DNA of 64,000 nucleotides. Source: Mycobacterium sp. (lineage in GTDB: Bacteria > Actinomycetota > Actinomycetes > Mycobacteriales > Mycobacteriaceae). The position numbers were made by a program, and so were the translations under genes. Below are positions 13,155 to 23,694 of the stretch, piece after piece. Each line of letters starts with the position of its first letter. The stretch's first letter is position 1. The DNA lies in assembly GCA_018401645.1 (NCBI GenBank), contig JAGYKK010000017.1, forward strand, positions 1-64,000. Reading direction: 5' to 3'. The notes beneath the pieces are model-generated. The model was not told the DNA's origin, did not search any database, and saw nothing but the letters and a program-made list of their open reading frames with translations.

Positions 13155-14473
13155 TACTTGGCGCACTGGAGGCCCTGGATGCCGCCGTGGATGCCGTGCG
13201 AGCTGCCGACCTCGATGCGCTGAATCCGACTGAGCGCTTCTGCGTACTCGACCGCATGGAGACGGCCCTTCGCCGGCAGGTCGCGGCCGGCCACGCGATC
13301 ATTCATCGACTGGAGCAGTTCGAAGGATGCCCACCGGTGCACATCGCACTCTCCGATGCGTTGCGGATCAGTCGCGCCGAGGCCCGCCGACGGATTCGGG
13401 ATGCGGCGCAGTTGGCCCCACGCAGCACGCTCATCGGTCAGCCGTTGCCGCCGGAGTTGCCGGCCACCGCTGCGGCATGGCATCGGGGAATCCTCGATGC
13501 CGAGCATCTGCGCACGATCCAGAAATTCATCCGGGAACTCCCCCACCACATTGCGCCTGACGTGGTTGCCGATAGCGAGAAACTCCTCGCCGAGCAGTCA
13601 GCCGTGCTGCGACCCGACCAACTGGACAAGGTTGCCGAACGGTTGGCCGTCCACGTCAACCCCGACGGGGTCTTCTCTGACGCGGACCGTGCACGCAAGC
13701 GTGGCTTCACCTGGTGTGGCGGGCAGCATCCAGACGGTATGAGCACCGGAAAACTCATCGCAACGCCGGAGTTGCGGTCGCTTTTCGAAAGTTGGATGGC
13801 CAAGTTCGCCGCACCGGGCATGTGCAACCCGGACGACCAGAGCCCCTGTACCGGAGGCGAACCCGACGAAGCCCGGGCTCAGCGCGACCCGCGCGGCCAT
13901 ACCCAACGCCAGCACGATGCCCTCGTTGCGCTGGTGCGCGGTCAACTCGGCAATCCCGATCTCGGCACCCACCGCGGACTTCCGGTCGCGGTGATCGCCA
14001 CCGCCACCGTGCAGGAATTACAGGCGCAGACCGGCTACGCGGTGACAGCGACATGGCACCCTGTTGCCGATGTCCGATCTGATCCGATGGCGAGTCACGC
14101 CTACCACTACCTCGCGGTGTTCGACGGCGACAACGGAAGACCGCTATATCTGGGGCGATCCAAACGAATCGCCACCGCCGATCAACGAATTGTCCTGCAC
14201 GGGAGCGAACGCGGATGCAGTCATCCCGGCTGCGACGTTCCCGGCTACCGATGCGAAGTCCATCATGTCGACGAGTGGGCCAGCGGGGGTCATACCGACA
14301 TCGACCGACTGACCTTCGCGTGCGCGGCCCACCACAAACTGCTCGACCAGGGGTGGAAGACCCGCAAGTTGGCCAACGGAGATACCGAATGGATTCCGCC
14401 GCCGCAGCTTCCGCTTATCGGCGGCACCAATGACTTCCACCATCCGGAGCGACTTCTTGGTGAAGGGGCCTGA
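13145..14473 (+). CDS. 13E12/DUF222-type HNH endonuclease domain protein
   Basis: 442 residues. The N-terminal DUF222-like helical region (residues about 1-300, with ALSDALRISRAEARRRIRDA) is followed by a C-terminal HNH domain: GCSHPGCDVPGYRCEVHHVD, then GGHTDIDRLTFACAAHHKLL, with paired Cys and His zinc ligands. This is the layout of the repetitive 13E12 family of mycobacteria, often associated with mobile or repeated loci. Catalysis is inferred from the complete H-N-H residues; the biological role is unknown. A perfect LexA box spans its start codon. The gene replaces the ald regulator found at this position in M. tuberculosis, which suggests insertion. Confidence 0.88.
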   Translation: MSSILGALEALDAAVDAVRAADLDALNPTERFCVLDRMETALRRQVAAGHAIIHRLEQFEGCPPVHIALSDALRISRAEARRRIRDAAQLAPRSTLIGQPLPPELPATAAAWHRGILDAEHLRTIQKFIRELPHHIAPDVVADSEKLLAEQSAVLRPDQLDKVAERLAVHVNPDGVFSDADRARKRGFTWCGGQHPDGMSTGKLIATPELRSLFESWMAKFAAPGMCNPDDQSPCTGGEPDEARAQRDPRGHTQRQHDALVALVRGQLGNPDLGTHRGLPVAVIATATVQELQAQTGYAVTATWHPVADVRSDPMASHAYHYLAVFDGDNGRPLYLGRSKRIATADQRIVLHGSERGCSHPGCDVPGYRCEVHHVDEWASGGHTDIDRLTFACAAHHKLLDQGWKTRKLANGDTEWIPPPQLPLIGGTNDFHHPERLLGEGA

Positions 14474-14640
14474 GCCACAGCAGCGCCAGGGCGCGGCCGC
14501 GTAGTTGAGTGGGTTCGGGCTAGGTAGACGAGATACAGACAGATCTTGCTCCGGGAGTCCAGCAGATTGCCCTGAACCCGAAATCTCTTCACACTGAGCA
14601 CCTAACACCAGTGGTTAATCACCCTGACCTAGGAGTACCC

Positions 14641-15768
14641 GTGCGCGTCGGCATCCCGGCTGAGATCAAAAACAATGAATACCGCGTGGCCATTACCCCG
14701 GCCGGCGTTTCCGAACTCGTGCGACGCGGCCACACCGTCCTGGTCCAGTCCGGCGCCGGCGAAGGTTCGGCCATCCACGATGCCGACTTCACCTCCGCCG
14801 GTGCCCAGATCATCAAGACCGCCGAGCAGGTCTGGGCTGAAGCCGATCTGCTGCTCAAGGTCAAGGAGCCGATCGAGGCGGAGTACGCCCGACTGCGCAA
14901 GGGGCAGGTGCTATTCACCTACCTGCATCTTGCGGCCTCGCGGCCCTGCACCGATGCCCTGCTGGCCTCGGGTACCACCTCCATCGCCTACGAGACAGTC
15001 CAGACCACCGGCCCGGACGGATCGGTCGCGCTCCCCCTGTTGGCCCCGATGAGCGAGGTCGCCGGTCGACTCTCGGCACAGGTCGGCGCCTACCACCTGA
15101 TGCGAACCCAGGGCGGCCGCGGCGTGCTGATGGGTGGTGTCCCCGGCGTCGCTCCTGCCAAAGTCGTGGTGATCGGCGGCGGTATGGCAGGCGATAACGC
15201 CGCCGGCGTGGCCTGGGGTATGGGTGCACACGTCACCGTGTTCGACCTCAACGTCAACACGCTGCGCAAGATCGACGCCGAATACGGCGGCGCCATCGAG
15301 ACCCGTTACTCCGCGCGGCTGGAATTGGAGAATGCCGTCACCGCGGCCGACCTCGTGATCGGTGCCGTCCTGGTACCGGGTGCCAAAGCCCCCAAGCTCG
15401 TCACCAACGACACTGTCGCGCAGATGAGGCCGGGTGCGGTTCTGGTGGACATCGCCATCGACCAGGGTGGCTGCTTCGAGGACTCCAGGCCCACCACCCA
15501 CGACGACCCGACGTTCCGCGTGCACGCTGCCCTTTTCTACTGCGTGGCCAACATGCCGGGCGCGGTGCCACGTACGTCCACATTCGCACTGACCAACGCG
15601 ACCATGCCCTACGTCATCAAGCTTGCGGACAAGGGCTGGCGAGAGGCCTGCAGGTCAGATACCGCACTGGCCAAGGGTCTTTCGACGCATGAGGGGCTCC
15701 TGCTGTGCGAGCAGGTCGCCGAGGCCCTGAATCTGCCGAGCACTGACACCTCGAAGCTGCTGACCTAA
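14641..15768 (+). CDS. ald: L-alanine dehydrogenase
   Basis: 375 residues from GTG 14641, preceded by AGGAG about 6 nt upstream; this start gives the standard N terminus [20 protein letters not shown]. It interconverts pyruvate plus ammonia and alanine with NAD, and also reduces glyoxylate. Motifs: [21 protein letters not shown] (pyruvate-site Lys and His), the nucleotide loop [17 protein letters not shown], and [20 protein letters not shown]. The AldR/Lrp-type regulator gene usually divergent from ald is not present here. The 167-bp upstream gap (14474-14640) shows no regulatory motif I can name. Confidence 0.95.
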   Translation: MRVGIPAEIKNNEYRVAITPAGVSELVRRGHTVLVQSGAGEGSAIHDADFTSAGAQIIKTAEQVWAEADLLLKVKEPIEAEYARLRKGQVLFTYLHLAASRPCTDALLASGTTSIAYETVQTTGPDGSVALPLLAPMSEVAGRLSAQVGAYHLMRTQGGRGVLMGGVPGVAPAKVVVIGGGMAGDNAAGVAWGMGAHVTVFDLNVNTLRKIDAEYGGAIETRYSARLELENAVTAADLVIGAVLVPGAKAPKLVTNDTVAQMRPGAVLVDIAIDQGGCFEDSRPTTHDDPTFRVHAALFYCVANMPGAVPRTSTFALTNATMPYVIKLADKGWREACRSDTALAKGLSTHEGLLLCEQVAEALNLPSTDTSKLLT

Positions 15769-15774
15769 GGTCCG

Positions 15775-16790
15775 TCACTGCCCGGCGGCCAGTGCCGCGA
15801 CGACATCCGCTGCCGGCCCTCCAGAGATGTCCCGCCAAGCGGATCCGGCCCAGAGGGTGGCGGCATGGGGATCGCCCGCGGCCACCGACGCCGACCGGAT
15901 GGGGCCGGTGATCTGGTTGAGTTGCGGATACCCCGGCGGCGCTACCTCGCTGTAGGTGGCAGTGAATGCGTTGGCCAGGCTGCGCGCATAGCGTCCGGAG
16001 AAGGCCCGGGTCACCACGGTGTCGGTGAACTGCGTGTCGCGCAGAGCGCGACGATGCACGTCGTTGGTCCCGGCCTCATCACACAGCAGCAGTGCGGTGC
16101 CGACCTGGGCCGCCACCGCCCCGGCGCCCAAGACGTAGCGCACCGCGGTCGCGTCGCCCAGTCCGCCGGCGGCGACGACCGGTACGCCCAGATCCATAAC
16201 CTGATCAAGCAGGGTCAGCAACGGTGTCGTCGGCGCGTCCCGGTCCGGGGCGAACATGCTGCGGTGTCCCCCTGCGGCGGGGCCCTGAACCACCAGCGCA
16301 TCGGCCCCGGCGGCCACGGTGCCGAGGTCGGGATGGTTGTTGAGGACGGTGACGATGGTCAACACGCCCTGGCCGCAGCCATTGCAGGACGGCCCTTTCG
16401 GGCATCCGAAGGTAAACGACACCGCCTCGGGTGCAGTGTCGGCCACCACGTCGAGCTTTGCCTGCCAGTGGTCGTCGTCGGGACGCGGGCGTCCGGGTTC
16501 CACACCGTACCGCCGGGCCAGCGGCACCAGTTGCTCACGATAGGCGTCAATCTCCTCAGCACCGGACGCACAGGGTTGCGGCACGAAGAGGTTGACCGCG
16601 ATCGGCCGCCGGTCATTGACCGGGCTGCGGCGATGTCCTCGGCGAAGCGCTCGGCGGTGAGATAGCCGGCGGGCAACGAGCCGAGCCCGCCGGCGTTGGA
16701 TACCGCAGCGGCCAGAGCCGGGGTGCTGGGTCCACCAGCCATCGGCGCCCCCACAACGGAGATTGGCAAGTCATGCAGGCTGAATGGCAC
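15775..16790 (-). CDS. Nitronate monooxygenase (2-nitropropane dioxygenase family), frameshifted
   Basis: FMN-dependent TIM-barrel enzyme that oxidises nitronates such as propionate 3-nitronate; homologue of Rv2781c. From ATG 16790: [20 protein letters not shown] and [13 protein letters not shown]; after a shift near 16620 the frame continues with [30 protein letters not shown] (conserved GxExGGH-like region), [20 protein letters not shown] and [13 protein letters not shown] short stretch near 16330-16400 also reads better in another frame, as if two compensating indels were present. The protein is otherwise complete. It starts 3 bp after the pepR stop, suggesting co-transcription. Confidence 0.85.
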
Positions 16791-16793
16791 CGG

Positions 16794-18146
16794 CTATCCC
16801 GCAAGCGCACGGAGGCGGTGCGGCAGGTTGCGTTTAGATCGATGCGGGCCCAGTACCGCGGCCCCGAAATGTCCGGAGAGCACCTTGCGTGCCACCGCGT
16901 TGACTTCATCTACGGTGACGTCCTCGATGCGCTGCAGCGTTTCCGAGATGCTTCGATACTCGCCGTAGTTGAGCTCACTGCGGCCCAGCCGATTCATCCG
17001 CGATGCAGAGTCCTCAAGTCCGAGCACCAACCCACCGCGCAACGATCCCTTGGCGATGCGACACTCGGAATCGGTAATGCCATCGCGGGCCACCGTCTCA
17101 AGCACCTCCGCGGTCAGTCGGACCACTTCGTCGAAACGTTCCGGCAGACATCCCGCGTAGACGGAGAAGGCGCCGCAGTCGGAGAACGTATCGATCGTTG
17201 AATACACCGAGTAGGCCAGCCCGCGCGTCTCCCGGATCTCCTGGAAGAGCCGCGAACTCAAGCCACCGCCGAGGGCTCCGTTGAGCACCGCCAATGCCCA
17301 TCGGTGCCGCCAACTCCGGCCGGGAATCCGAACTCCGAGGCTCAGGTGGGTCTGCTCGGAGTCACGGTTTACCAGCACCAGACCCGGCCGCCCGGGCACC
17401 CGCCCGGTTCCCGTGCGTGGTGGTTGGGGCGCACGGCCTTTCTTGAGTCTCGCGCCGAAGTGCCAGCGCACCAGGTTCACGACGTGCTCGTGGTCGATGT
17501 TCCCGGCTACCGCGATCACCATCCGCTCCGGGATATAACGGCGGACGTGAAAGGACTGCAACTGATTTCGCGTCATTGACGACACAGAGTCAATGCTGCC
17601 GATCACCGGCCGGCCGAGCGGATGGTCGCCGAACATCGCCGACAGAAAAACCTCGCCCAGGGTGTCCTCGGGATCGTCGTCGCGCATCGCGATCTCTTCG
17701 AGTACGACATCTCGCTCGACGGCGACGTCGCCGGCCGCGCAAACACCGTTGAGGACAACATCGGCAACCAGGTCGACGGCCAGTTCGAGATCGTCGTCGA
17801 GTACGTGCGCGTAGTAGCAGGTGTGTTCCTTGCCGGTGAACGCGTTCAGTTCGCCGCCGACGGCGTCGACCGCCTGGGCGATCTCCACCGACGTGCGGGT
17901 CGGGGTGGCCTTGAACAGCAGGTGCTCGAGGAAGTGCGCCGCGCCGGCCACGGTCGGGCCCTCGTCGCGGGAACCGACGTTAACCCACACCCCGACTGAC
18001 GCCGAACGCACGGATGGGACGTATTCGGTGACCACCCGCAGACCGCCCGGCAGCACGGTGCGGTGCATCGTCGAAAGCTCCGCGGCCGACGCCCCGCTCG
18101 GTCGACCCCGGAGTCCCGGCGGCTTAGCTATTGGCGGTCGCGGCAT
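16794..18146 (-). CDS. pepR: M16 family zinc metallopeptidase
   Basis: About 450 residues. The inverted zinc motif HFLEHLLF (HxxEH) appears near residue 73 and the third ligand about 75 residues later in [19 protein letters not shown]. The second, inactive half of the M16 fold contains [20 protein letters not shown]. Homologue of Rv2782c (PepR). Start ATG 18146 ([10 protein letters not shown]) is preferred over one 12 codons upstream; both overlap the end of gpsI. Cytosolic peptidase or processing protease; natural substrate unknown. Downstream of gpsI in the conserved rpsO-gpsI-pepR order. Confidence 0.92.
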   Translation of the reverse strand: MPRPPIAKPPGLRGRPSGASAAELSTMHRTVLPGGLRVVTEYVPSVRSASVGVWVNVGSRDEGPTVAGAAHFLEHLLFKATPTRTSVEIAQAVDAVGGELNAFTGKEHTCYYAHVLDDDLELAVDLVADVVLNGVCAAGDVAVERDVVLEEIAMRDDDPEDTLGEVFLSAMFGDHPLGRPVIGSIDSVSSMTRNQLQSFHVRRYIPERMVIAVAGNIDHEHVVNLVRWHFGARLKKGRAPQPPRTGTGRVPGRPGLVLVNRDSEQTHLSLGVRIPGRSWRHRWALAVLNGALGGGLSSRLFQEIRETRGLAYSVYSTIDTFSDCGAFSVYAGCLPERFDEVVRLTAEVLETVARDGITDSECRIAKGSLRGGLVLGLEDSASRMNRLGRSELNYGEYRSISETLQRIEDVTVDEVNAVARKVLSGHFGAAVLGPHRSKRNLPHRLRALAG

Positions 18147-20385
18147 CGACCGGCGCGGGCGCGCTCTCCCCGGCTGCGTCATCGTCGACCGGGATCAGGG
18201 AGATCTTGCCCCGGTTGTCAATGTCGGCGATCTCGACGCGAAGCTTGTCTCCCAACTTCACCACATCTTCGACCTTGGACACCCGCTTTCCCCGGCCCAG
18301 CTTGGAGATGTGGACCAAGCCGTCGCGACCGGGCAGCAGTGAGACGAACGCACCGAAATCGGTTGTCTTGACGACGGTCCCGAGGAATCGCTCGCCCACC
18401 TTCGGCAGTTGCGGATTGGCGATCGCATTGATCATGTCAATCGCCGCCTGAGCCGAAGCACCGTCGGTGGCGCCGACGAACACCGTGCCGTCATCCTCGA
18501 TCGAGATTGAGGCGCCGGTCTGCTCGGTGATCGAGTTGATCATCTTGCCCTTGGGTCCGATGACCTCGCCGATCTTATCGATCGGCACCTTGATCGCGGT
18601 CACCCGCGGAGCGTAGGGACTCATCTCGTCGGGGGCGTCGATCGCCTCGGCCATCACGTCGAGGATTACCAGCCTGGCGTCCTTGGCCTGAGCCAGGGCG
18701 CCGGCCAACACGTGCGAGGGGATTCCATCGAGCTTGGTGTCCAGCTGCAGCGCGGTGACGAATTCCTTGGTGCCGGCGACCTTGAAGTCCATGTCGCCGA
18801 AGGCGTCCTCCGCGCCGAGGATATCGGTCAGTGCTACGTAGCGCGTCTCACCGTTCACCTCATCCGACACCAGACCCATCGCGATACCGGCAACCGGTGC
18901 CTTCAGCGGCACACCGGCATTGAGCAACGACAGCGTCGAGGCACACACCGAGCCCATCGAGGTGGAGCCATTGGAGCTCAGCGCTTCGGAGACCTGCCGG
19001 ATGGCGTAGGGGAACTCTTCCACGCTGGGCAGCACCGGCATCAGGGCACGCTCGGCGAGCGCGCCGTGGCCGATCTCGCGCCGCTTGGGTGAGCCAACGC
19101 GACCGGTCTCCCCGGTCGAATACGGCGGGAAGTTGTAGTGGTGCATGTAGCGCTTGGACTTTTCCGGCCCCAGCGAGTCGATCTGCTGGGCCATCTTGAC
19201 CATGTCGAGAGTGGTGACGCCCATGATCTGGGTCTCCCCGCGTTCGAACAGCGCGCTACCGTGCGCCCGCGGGATGATCGCCACCTCGGCGCTCAGCGCG
19301 CGGATATCGGTGATGCCCCGGCCATCGATCCGGAAATGGTCGGTCAGGATGCGCTGGCGCACCAGTTTCTTGGTCAGCGACCGATAGGCGGCGCCGATCT
19401 CCTTCTCGCGTCCGGCGAAAGCCTCGCCGAGGCGTCCGAGCACATCGACCTTGATCTCATCCGTGCGATCGTTGCGCTCGGTTTTTCCGGCGATCTGCAG
19501 AGCCTGGGCCAGGTCGTCGCCGCCAGCCGAGACCACGGCCGCATAGACGTCGTCAGCGTAATCGGGGAACAGCGGGTAGTCGGCGACCGGTTTGGCGGCC
19601 TTGGCCGCCAACTCCTCCTGCGCGTTGCACAGCGCGGCGATGAACGGCTTGGCTACCTCAAGGCCCTCGGCCACAACGGTTTCGGTGGGCGCCGTGGCGC
19701 CGCCGGCGATCAGCTCGATCACCCTGTCGGTGGCTTCAGCCTCGACCATCATGATCGCGACGTCGGCCGAGTCCCCGGAGCCGGTCTTGCGCCCCGCGAC
19801 GACCATGTCGAACACGGCACCCTCGAGCTGCTCGACAGTCGGGAACGCCACCCACTGGCCACCGCCGGCCGACCCCGGGATGAGCGCGACGCGAACGCCG
19901 CCGACGGGGCCGGAGAACGGCAGGCCGGAGATCTGGGTAGACGCCGATGCGGCATTGATGGCGAGCACGTCGTACAGGTCGTTGGGATCGAGGCTGAGGA
20001 TCGTGACAACGACCTGGATCTCGTTGCGCAGGCCGGAGATGAACGTCGGTCGCAGTGGCCGGTCGATCAGCCGACAGGTGAGGATCGCGTCGGTGGAGGG
20101 GCGGCCCTCGCGGCGGAAGAAGGAGCCGGGAATCCGGCCCGCGGCATACATCCGCTCCTCGACATCAATGGTCAGAGGGAAGAAGTCAAAGTGCTCTTTG
20201 GGGGTCTTGCTGGCGGTGGTGGCCGACAGCAGCATGGTTTCGTCGTCGAGGTAGGCGACGACGGCGCCGGCGGCCTGCTGGGCCAGCCGACCGGTCTCGA
20301 ATCGGATGGTGCGGGTGCCGAAGCTCCCGTTGTCGATGGTGGCGGTTGCTTCGAACACGCCTTCGTCGATGTCAGCGACAGACAT
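18124..20385 (-). CDS. gpsI: Polyribonucleotide nucleotidyltransferase (PNPase)
   Basis: 753 residues. Two RNase PH-like domains flank a helical segment: the first with [20 protein letters not shown] and [20 protein letters not shown], the second with [34 protein letters not shown] and [19 protein letters not shown] domain ([20 protein letters not shown]) and an S1 domain ([20 protein letters not shown]) end the protein. It degrades RNA phosphorolytically from the 3' end and is a degradosome partner of RNase J and RNase E. The C-terminal Ala-rich tail is usual for mycobacteria. Downstream of rpsO with a hairpin between them, overlapping pepR by 23 bp. Confidence 0.97.
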   Translation of the reverse strand: MSVADIDEGVFEATATIDNGSFGTRTIRFETGRLAQQAAGAVVAYLDDETMLLSATTASKTPKEHFDFFPLTIDVEERMYAAGRIPGSFFRREGRPSTDAILTCRLIDRPLRPTFISGLRNEIQVVVTILSLDPNDLYDVLAINAASASTQISGLPFSGPVGGVRVALIPGSAGGGQWVAFPTVEQLEGAVFDMVVAGRKTGSGDSADVAIMMVEAEATDRVIELIAGGATAPTETVVAEGLEVAKPFIAALCNAQEELAAKAAKPVADYPLFPDYADDVYAAVVSAGGDDLAQALQIAGKTERNDRTDEIKVDVLGRLGEAFAGREKEIGAAYRSLTKKLVRQRILTDHFRIDGRGITDIRALSAEVAIIPRAHGSALFERGETQIMGVTTLDMVKMAQQIDSLGPEKSKRYMHHYNFPPYSTGETGRVGSPKRREIGHGALAERALMPVLPSVEEFPYAIRQVSEALSSNGSTSMGSVCASTLSLLNAGVPLKAPVAGIAMGLVSDEVNGETRYVALTDILGAEDAFGDMDFKVAGTKEFVTALQLDTKLDGIPSHVLAGALAQAKDARLVILDVMAEAIDAPDEMSPYAPRVTAIKVPIDKIGEVIGPKGKMINSITEQTGASISIEDDGTVFVGATDGASAQAAIDMINAIANPQLPKVGERFLGTVVKTTDFGAFVSLLPGRDGLVHISKLGRGKRVSKVEDVVKLGDKLRVEIADIDNRGKISLIPVDDDAAGESAPAPVDAATANS

Positions 20386-20484
20386 AGAGGTCCGTACAGC
20401 CTTTCTGGAAATTCACTGTTCTGGTGTTTCGCGTCGCCACAGCGAACTCGGGTGTCCCGAAACCGCTAGGAAAGCGCCCCGGAT

Positions 20485-20503
20485 GACAGCGAGCTACGCT
20501 GTC
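20485..20503. terminator. Hairpin in the rpsO-gpsI intergenic region
   Basis: GACAGCG-AGCTA-CGCTGTC is a perfect 7-bp stem with a 5-nt loop, without a following U-run. It lies in the 312-bp gap (20386-20697) between rpsO and gpsI, which has no gene. In enterobacteria the equivalent gap carries an attenuating terminator and an RNase III site through which PNPase controls its own mRNA; a comparable role here is an inference. Two near-identical direct motifs AAGCGCCCCGG/AAGCGCCGGGG flank the hairpin. Confidence 0.5.
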
Positions 20504-20697
20504 GATCGAAGCGCCGGGGATGAAGACCAAGTCCGCAGCCACTACCGAAGACCGCGTGTGCCCGATCGGGGAGTCTCGCCAGGGAGACGCAGGAACGGAA
20601 CGCGCTGATGTGCGCGGCCCGCACCGGGTGTTCGAGCCGTTGACCGGCTCATAACTGTGATGATGTTACACGGCGGATGGCCGCCGCCCGCCCCCGC

Positions 20698-20967
20698 TCA
20701 GCGACGCAGACCGAGGCGTTCGATCAGTGCGCGATAGCGCGCAACGTCCACCTTGGCGACGTACTTCAGCAGTCGGCGACGACGACCGACGAGCAGCAGC
20801 AACCCGCGCCGGGAGTGGTGGTCGTGTTTGTGGGTCTTGAGGTGCTCGGTCAGGTCGGAGATGCGCTTGGTCAGCATCGCGACCTGGGCTTCCGGCGAGC
20901 CGGTGTCGGTCTCGTGCAACCCGTAGGCACCCAGAATTTCTTTTTTTTGCTCGGTAGTCAGCGACAT
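20698..20967 (-). CDS. rpsO: 30S ribosomal protein S15
   Basis: 89 residues, standard S15 length. [20 protein letters not shown] and [20 protein letters not shown], then [20 protein letters not shown], are diagnostic. It binds the central domain of 16S rRNA and nucleates platform assembly. Followed by gpsI on the same strand, the near-universal bacterial order. Confidence 0.98.
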   Translation of the reverse strand: MSLTTEQKKEILGAYGLHETDTGSPEAQVAMLTKRISDLTEHLKTHKHDHHSRRGLLLLVGRRRRLLKYVAKVDVARYRALIERLGLRR

Positions 20968-21083
20968 GCTGGAACTCCATCATTTCAGTCCGCGAGTAAT
21001 AGGTTGAGAGTGAGCCACCGCGAACAGCAGCCCACGCCCGATGATCCTAGCAGCGCCGATGCTCACGCTCCGAATCGCGGCGG

Positions 21084-22094
21084 TCAGCGTTGGGCCGCCA
21101 GGATGCCCCGCGCCTTCTCGGTGTCACGGCCCATCGCCTCGATGAGATCGTCGGCCGAGGCGAACTTCTTCTGGCCGCGGATGCGTGCCACGAAGTCCAC
21201 CGCGACGTGCTGTCCGTACAGGTCAGCGGAGGTATCCAAGACGAAGGCCTCGACGGTGCGGGTACGCCCGGAAAACGTCGGGTTGGTGCCAACCGACACG
21301 GCGGCCGGGTGTCGCCTGCCACGCATCAGGGTGCCGGTCACGGAGTCCGGCCCCGATTGACCCCCCAGCACCGTGAACCAGGCGGCGTAAACGCCATCGG
21401 CCGGAATCGCGGAGTGCATGGGCCCGGCGACGTTGGCGGTCGGGTAGCCCAAACCCTTGCCCCGGCCGTCGCCGCGCACCACCACGCCCTCGACTCGGTG
21501 CGGGCGGCCGAGAGCCTCGGCGGCGGCTACCACGTCGCCGGCGTCCACGCAGGCCCGGACGTAGGTGGAGGAAAAGGTGACCGTTTCGCTAGGGAGGTGC
21601 TCGGCGACCAGGGACACCCCGTCCACGGCGAATCCCAGCCGGTCGCCGGCTTTACGGAGGGTGTCGACGTTTCCGACAGCCTTCTTGCCGAAGGTGAAGT
21701 TCTCCCCCACCACCACTTCCACGACATGCAGGCGCTCGACGAGCAGTTCATGGATATAGCGGTCCGGGGTCAGCTTCATAAAGTCGGCCGTGAACGGCAC
21801 CACCAGGAATACGTCGACGCCGAGTTCCTCGACGAGTTCGGCGCGGCGCGCCAGCGTGGTCAGCTGGGCTGGGTGACTGCCGGGAAAGACGACCTCCATC
21901 GGGTGCGGGTCAAAAGTCATCAGGACGGTCGGCACTCCGCGTGACCTGCCCGCCTTGACCGCCCGCGCGATGATCTCGGCGTGACCGCGGTGCACACCGT
22001 CGAATACCCCGATGGTCAGCACACAGCGACCCCAGTCCGAGGGAATCTCATCGAGTCCGCGCCAGCGCTCCACGGGGGTAAGCGTACGGCTCAT
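21084..22094 (-). CDS. ribF: Bifunctional riboflavin kinase/FAD synthetase
   Basis: 336 residues. The N-terminal FMN adenylyltransferase domain has TIGVFDGVHRGHAEII and FDPHPMEVVFPG, with FSSTYVRACVDAGDV at the domain end. The C-terminal flavokinase domain starts at HRVEGVVVRGDGRGKGLGYP with the PTAN motif and SVGTNPTFSG. Converts riboflavin to FMN and then FAD using ATP. Homologue of Rv2786c. Separated from truB by 11 bp, so probably the last gene of the metallophosphoesterase-pptT-truB-ribF run, as all four point the same way with minimal gaps. Confidence 0.95.
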   Translation of the reverse strand: MSRTLTPVERWRGLDEIPSDWGRCVLTIGVFDGVHRGHAEIIARAVKAGRSRGVPTVLMTFDPHPMEVVFPGSHPAQLTTLARRAELVEELGVDVFLVVPFTADFMKLTPDRYIHELLVERLHVVEVVVGENFTFGKKAVGNVDTLRKAGDRLGFAVDGVSLVAEHLPSETVTFSSTYVRACVDAGDVVAAAEALGRPHRVEGVVVRGDGRGKGLGYPTANVAGPMHSAIPADGVYAAWFTVLGGQSGPDSVTGTLMRGRRHPAAVSVGTNPTFSGRTRTVEAFVLDTSADLYGQHVAVDFVARIRGQKKFASADDLIEAMGRDTEKARGILAAQR

Positions 22095-22105
22095 AACGAC
22101 CGGAA

Positions 22106-23029
22106 CTAAAGGGTCGCCGGCCGGATCACCACCACGGACCTCGTTCGCGGACCGCTGTCCTCCAAGAGCGCGAACACCTGTCCGTCTGGGCCGGTGGCCG
22201 CGTAGCGGCCCTCGATACCGGCGGCTGGCAACGACCGGCCGTGGCCGACGTCGACGGCTTGTTCGGCGGTGATGTCGCGACGCGGGAACCCCAGCAGGCA
22301 GGCCTCGTCGAGGGTGTAGCTCAGCGCGGGGTGCTCGGCGAGGTCTTCCAGGGTGCGGGCATGGTCGAGGCCGTAGCCGCTGACGCGGGTGCGCCGCAAT
22401 GCCCTCAGATGCCCGCCGACACCGAGACCCACCCCGAGATCACGGGCCAGTGCCCGGATATAGGTGCCTGCCGAGCAGTCCACCTCCACATCCACATCAA
22501 CCACCGGGCCCTCTCGCCGGATCGCGAAGACGTCGAAACGGTCGATCTGAACCGCGCGTGCGGCCAGTTCGACCGCCTCTCCTTCGCGGACGCGTTGATA
22601 GGCCCGCTTGCCATCGACCTTGATCGCACTCACCGCCGACGGGCGTTGCGAAATCTCGCCGCGAAGCAGGCCGATTCCGCGGTTGATCGCCTCGTCGGTC
22701 ACCTCGGCAGCCGACAGATCCCGGACCACGTCGCCGTCAGCGTCATCCGTGGTGGTTGTCCGGCCGAGACGGATGGTGGCGGCGTAGGACTTCGACGTGC
22801 CGCTGATCAAGCCCAGAATCTTGGTGGCACGCTCGATGCCGACCACCAGCACCCCGGTGGCCATCGGGTCCAGGGTGCCGGCATGCCCCACCTTGCGGGT
22901 ACCGAAGATCCGTCGGCAGCGGCCCACCACGTCATGGCTGGTCATCCCGGCCGATTTGTCGACGACGACCAGCCCGGCAGCGAAGCTGATTCCCGGGTCG
23001 CTGCGCTCCTGCCCTCCGGGTGCGCTCAC
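22106..23029 (-). CDS. truB: tRNA pseudouridine(55) synthase
   Basis: 307 residues from GTG 23029, which overlaps the pptT stop as GTGA; a longer reading would invade pptT. TruB converts U55 in the T-loop of tRNAs to pseudouridine. Motifs: [36 protein letters not shown] with the catalytic Asp, [28 protein letters not shown] and [14 protein letters not shown]. The C-terminal actinobacterial TruB domain is present. Usual mycobacterial position between pptT and ribF. Confidence 0.94.
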   Translation of the reverse strand: MSAPGGQERSDPGISFAAGLVVVDKSAGMTSHDVVGRCRRIFGTRKVGHAGTLDPMATGVLVVGIERATKILGLISGTSKSYAATIRLGRTTTTDDADGDVVRDLSAAEVTDEAINRGIGLLRGEISQRPSAVSAIKVDGKRAYQRVREGEAVELAARAVQIDRFDVFAIRREGPVVDVDVEVDCSAGTYIRALARDLGVGLGVGGHLRALRRTRVSGYGLDHARTLEDLAEHPALSYTLDEACLLGFPRRDITAEQAVDVGHGRSLPAAGIEGRYAATGPDGQVFALLEDSGPRTRSVVVIRPATL

Positions 23030-23694
23030 AGCACGATCGCCGTCAGTGCCAGCCCGCCGGCCACCGACCACCGGCCGGCCAACTCGGTCAGCGGTGGACC
23101 GGACCGAGCGGCGGAGTCGATCAGGATGCGGGAGATGAACTCACCTGCCGTCCCGTCGGCGCCGACGGTGAAGGTGATGTGGGCGTCCTCGAAGCCCAGC
23201 CACCGCTGCGTGAGCGGGTACCACGCCTTGTAGGTGGCCTCCTTGGCGCAGAACAGGATTCGGTCCCAGTGCAGGTCGCCGGGCAACGCCGCAATCTCGG
23301 TGCGTTCGACCGGCAGGCTGACCGCGTCGAGCACCCCCTGGGGCAGTACGCTGTGCGGCTCGGCATCGATGCCGACCGAGCGCACGGCGACCCGGCGACC
23401 CACGACCGCGCCGCGGTAGCCCTCGCAGTGGGTCAGGCTGCCCACCACGCCGTCGGGCCAGTGCGGTTCGCCTTTGTCCCCCTTGAGAATCGGTGACGGC
23501 GGCACTCCGAGTTGCTCCATGGCCACCCGTGCGCAGTGCCGGACGGTGACGAACTCATTGCGCCGCTTGGCAACCGAACGAGCGATCAGCGGCTCCTCTT
23601 CGGGCAGGGCAGCGAGATGCGGTGGATCGTCGTACAACTCGGCGAAGACCAGATCCGCGATGTCGGGAAGCACCTCCCGCATGAACTCACTCAT
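23026..23694 (-). CDS. pptT: 4'-phosphopantetheinyl transferase PptT
   Basis: 222 residues from ATG 23694, overlapping the preceding gene by 4 bp. Sfp/EntD-type transferase that loads phosphopantetheine onto type I polyketide synthase and NRPS carrier domains; essential in M. tuberculosis for mycolic acids and lipids. Motifs: [38 protein letters not shown] with [11 protein letters not shown], the Mg-binding SVGIDAEPH, and [15 protein letters not shown] (WxxKEAxxK-like). A longer in-frame N terminus exists but lies inside the upstream gene and is rejected. Confidence 0.95.
   Translation of the reverse strand: MSEFMREVLPDIADLVFAELYDDPPHLAALPEEEPLIARSVAKRRNEFVTVRHCARVAMEQLGVPPSPILKGDKGEPHWPDGVVGSLTHCEGYRGAVVGRRVAVRSVGIDAEPHSVLPQGVLDAVSLPVERTEIAALPGDLHWDRILFCAKEATYKAWYPLTQRWLGFEDAHITFTVGADGTAGEFISRILIDSAARSGPPLTELAGRWSVAGGLALTAIVL

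Noticed and set aside
13145-14473. Prophage remnant
   Set aside because: No integrase, att repeats, terminase or other phage genes flank the HNH gene; a 13E12-family element is a better fit.
19138-20469. A 443-codon plus-strand frame opposite gpsI
   Set aside because: Arg/Gly/His-rich composition with no domain and fully antisense to a conserved PNPase gene.
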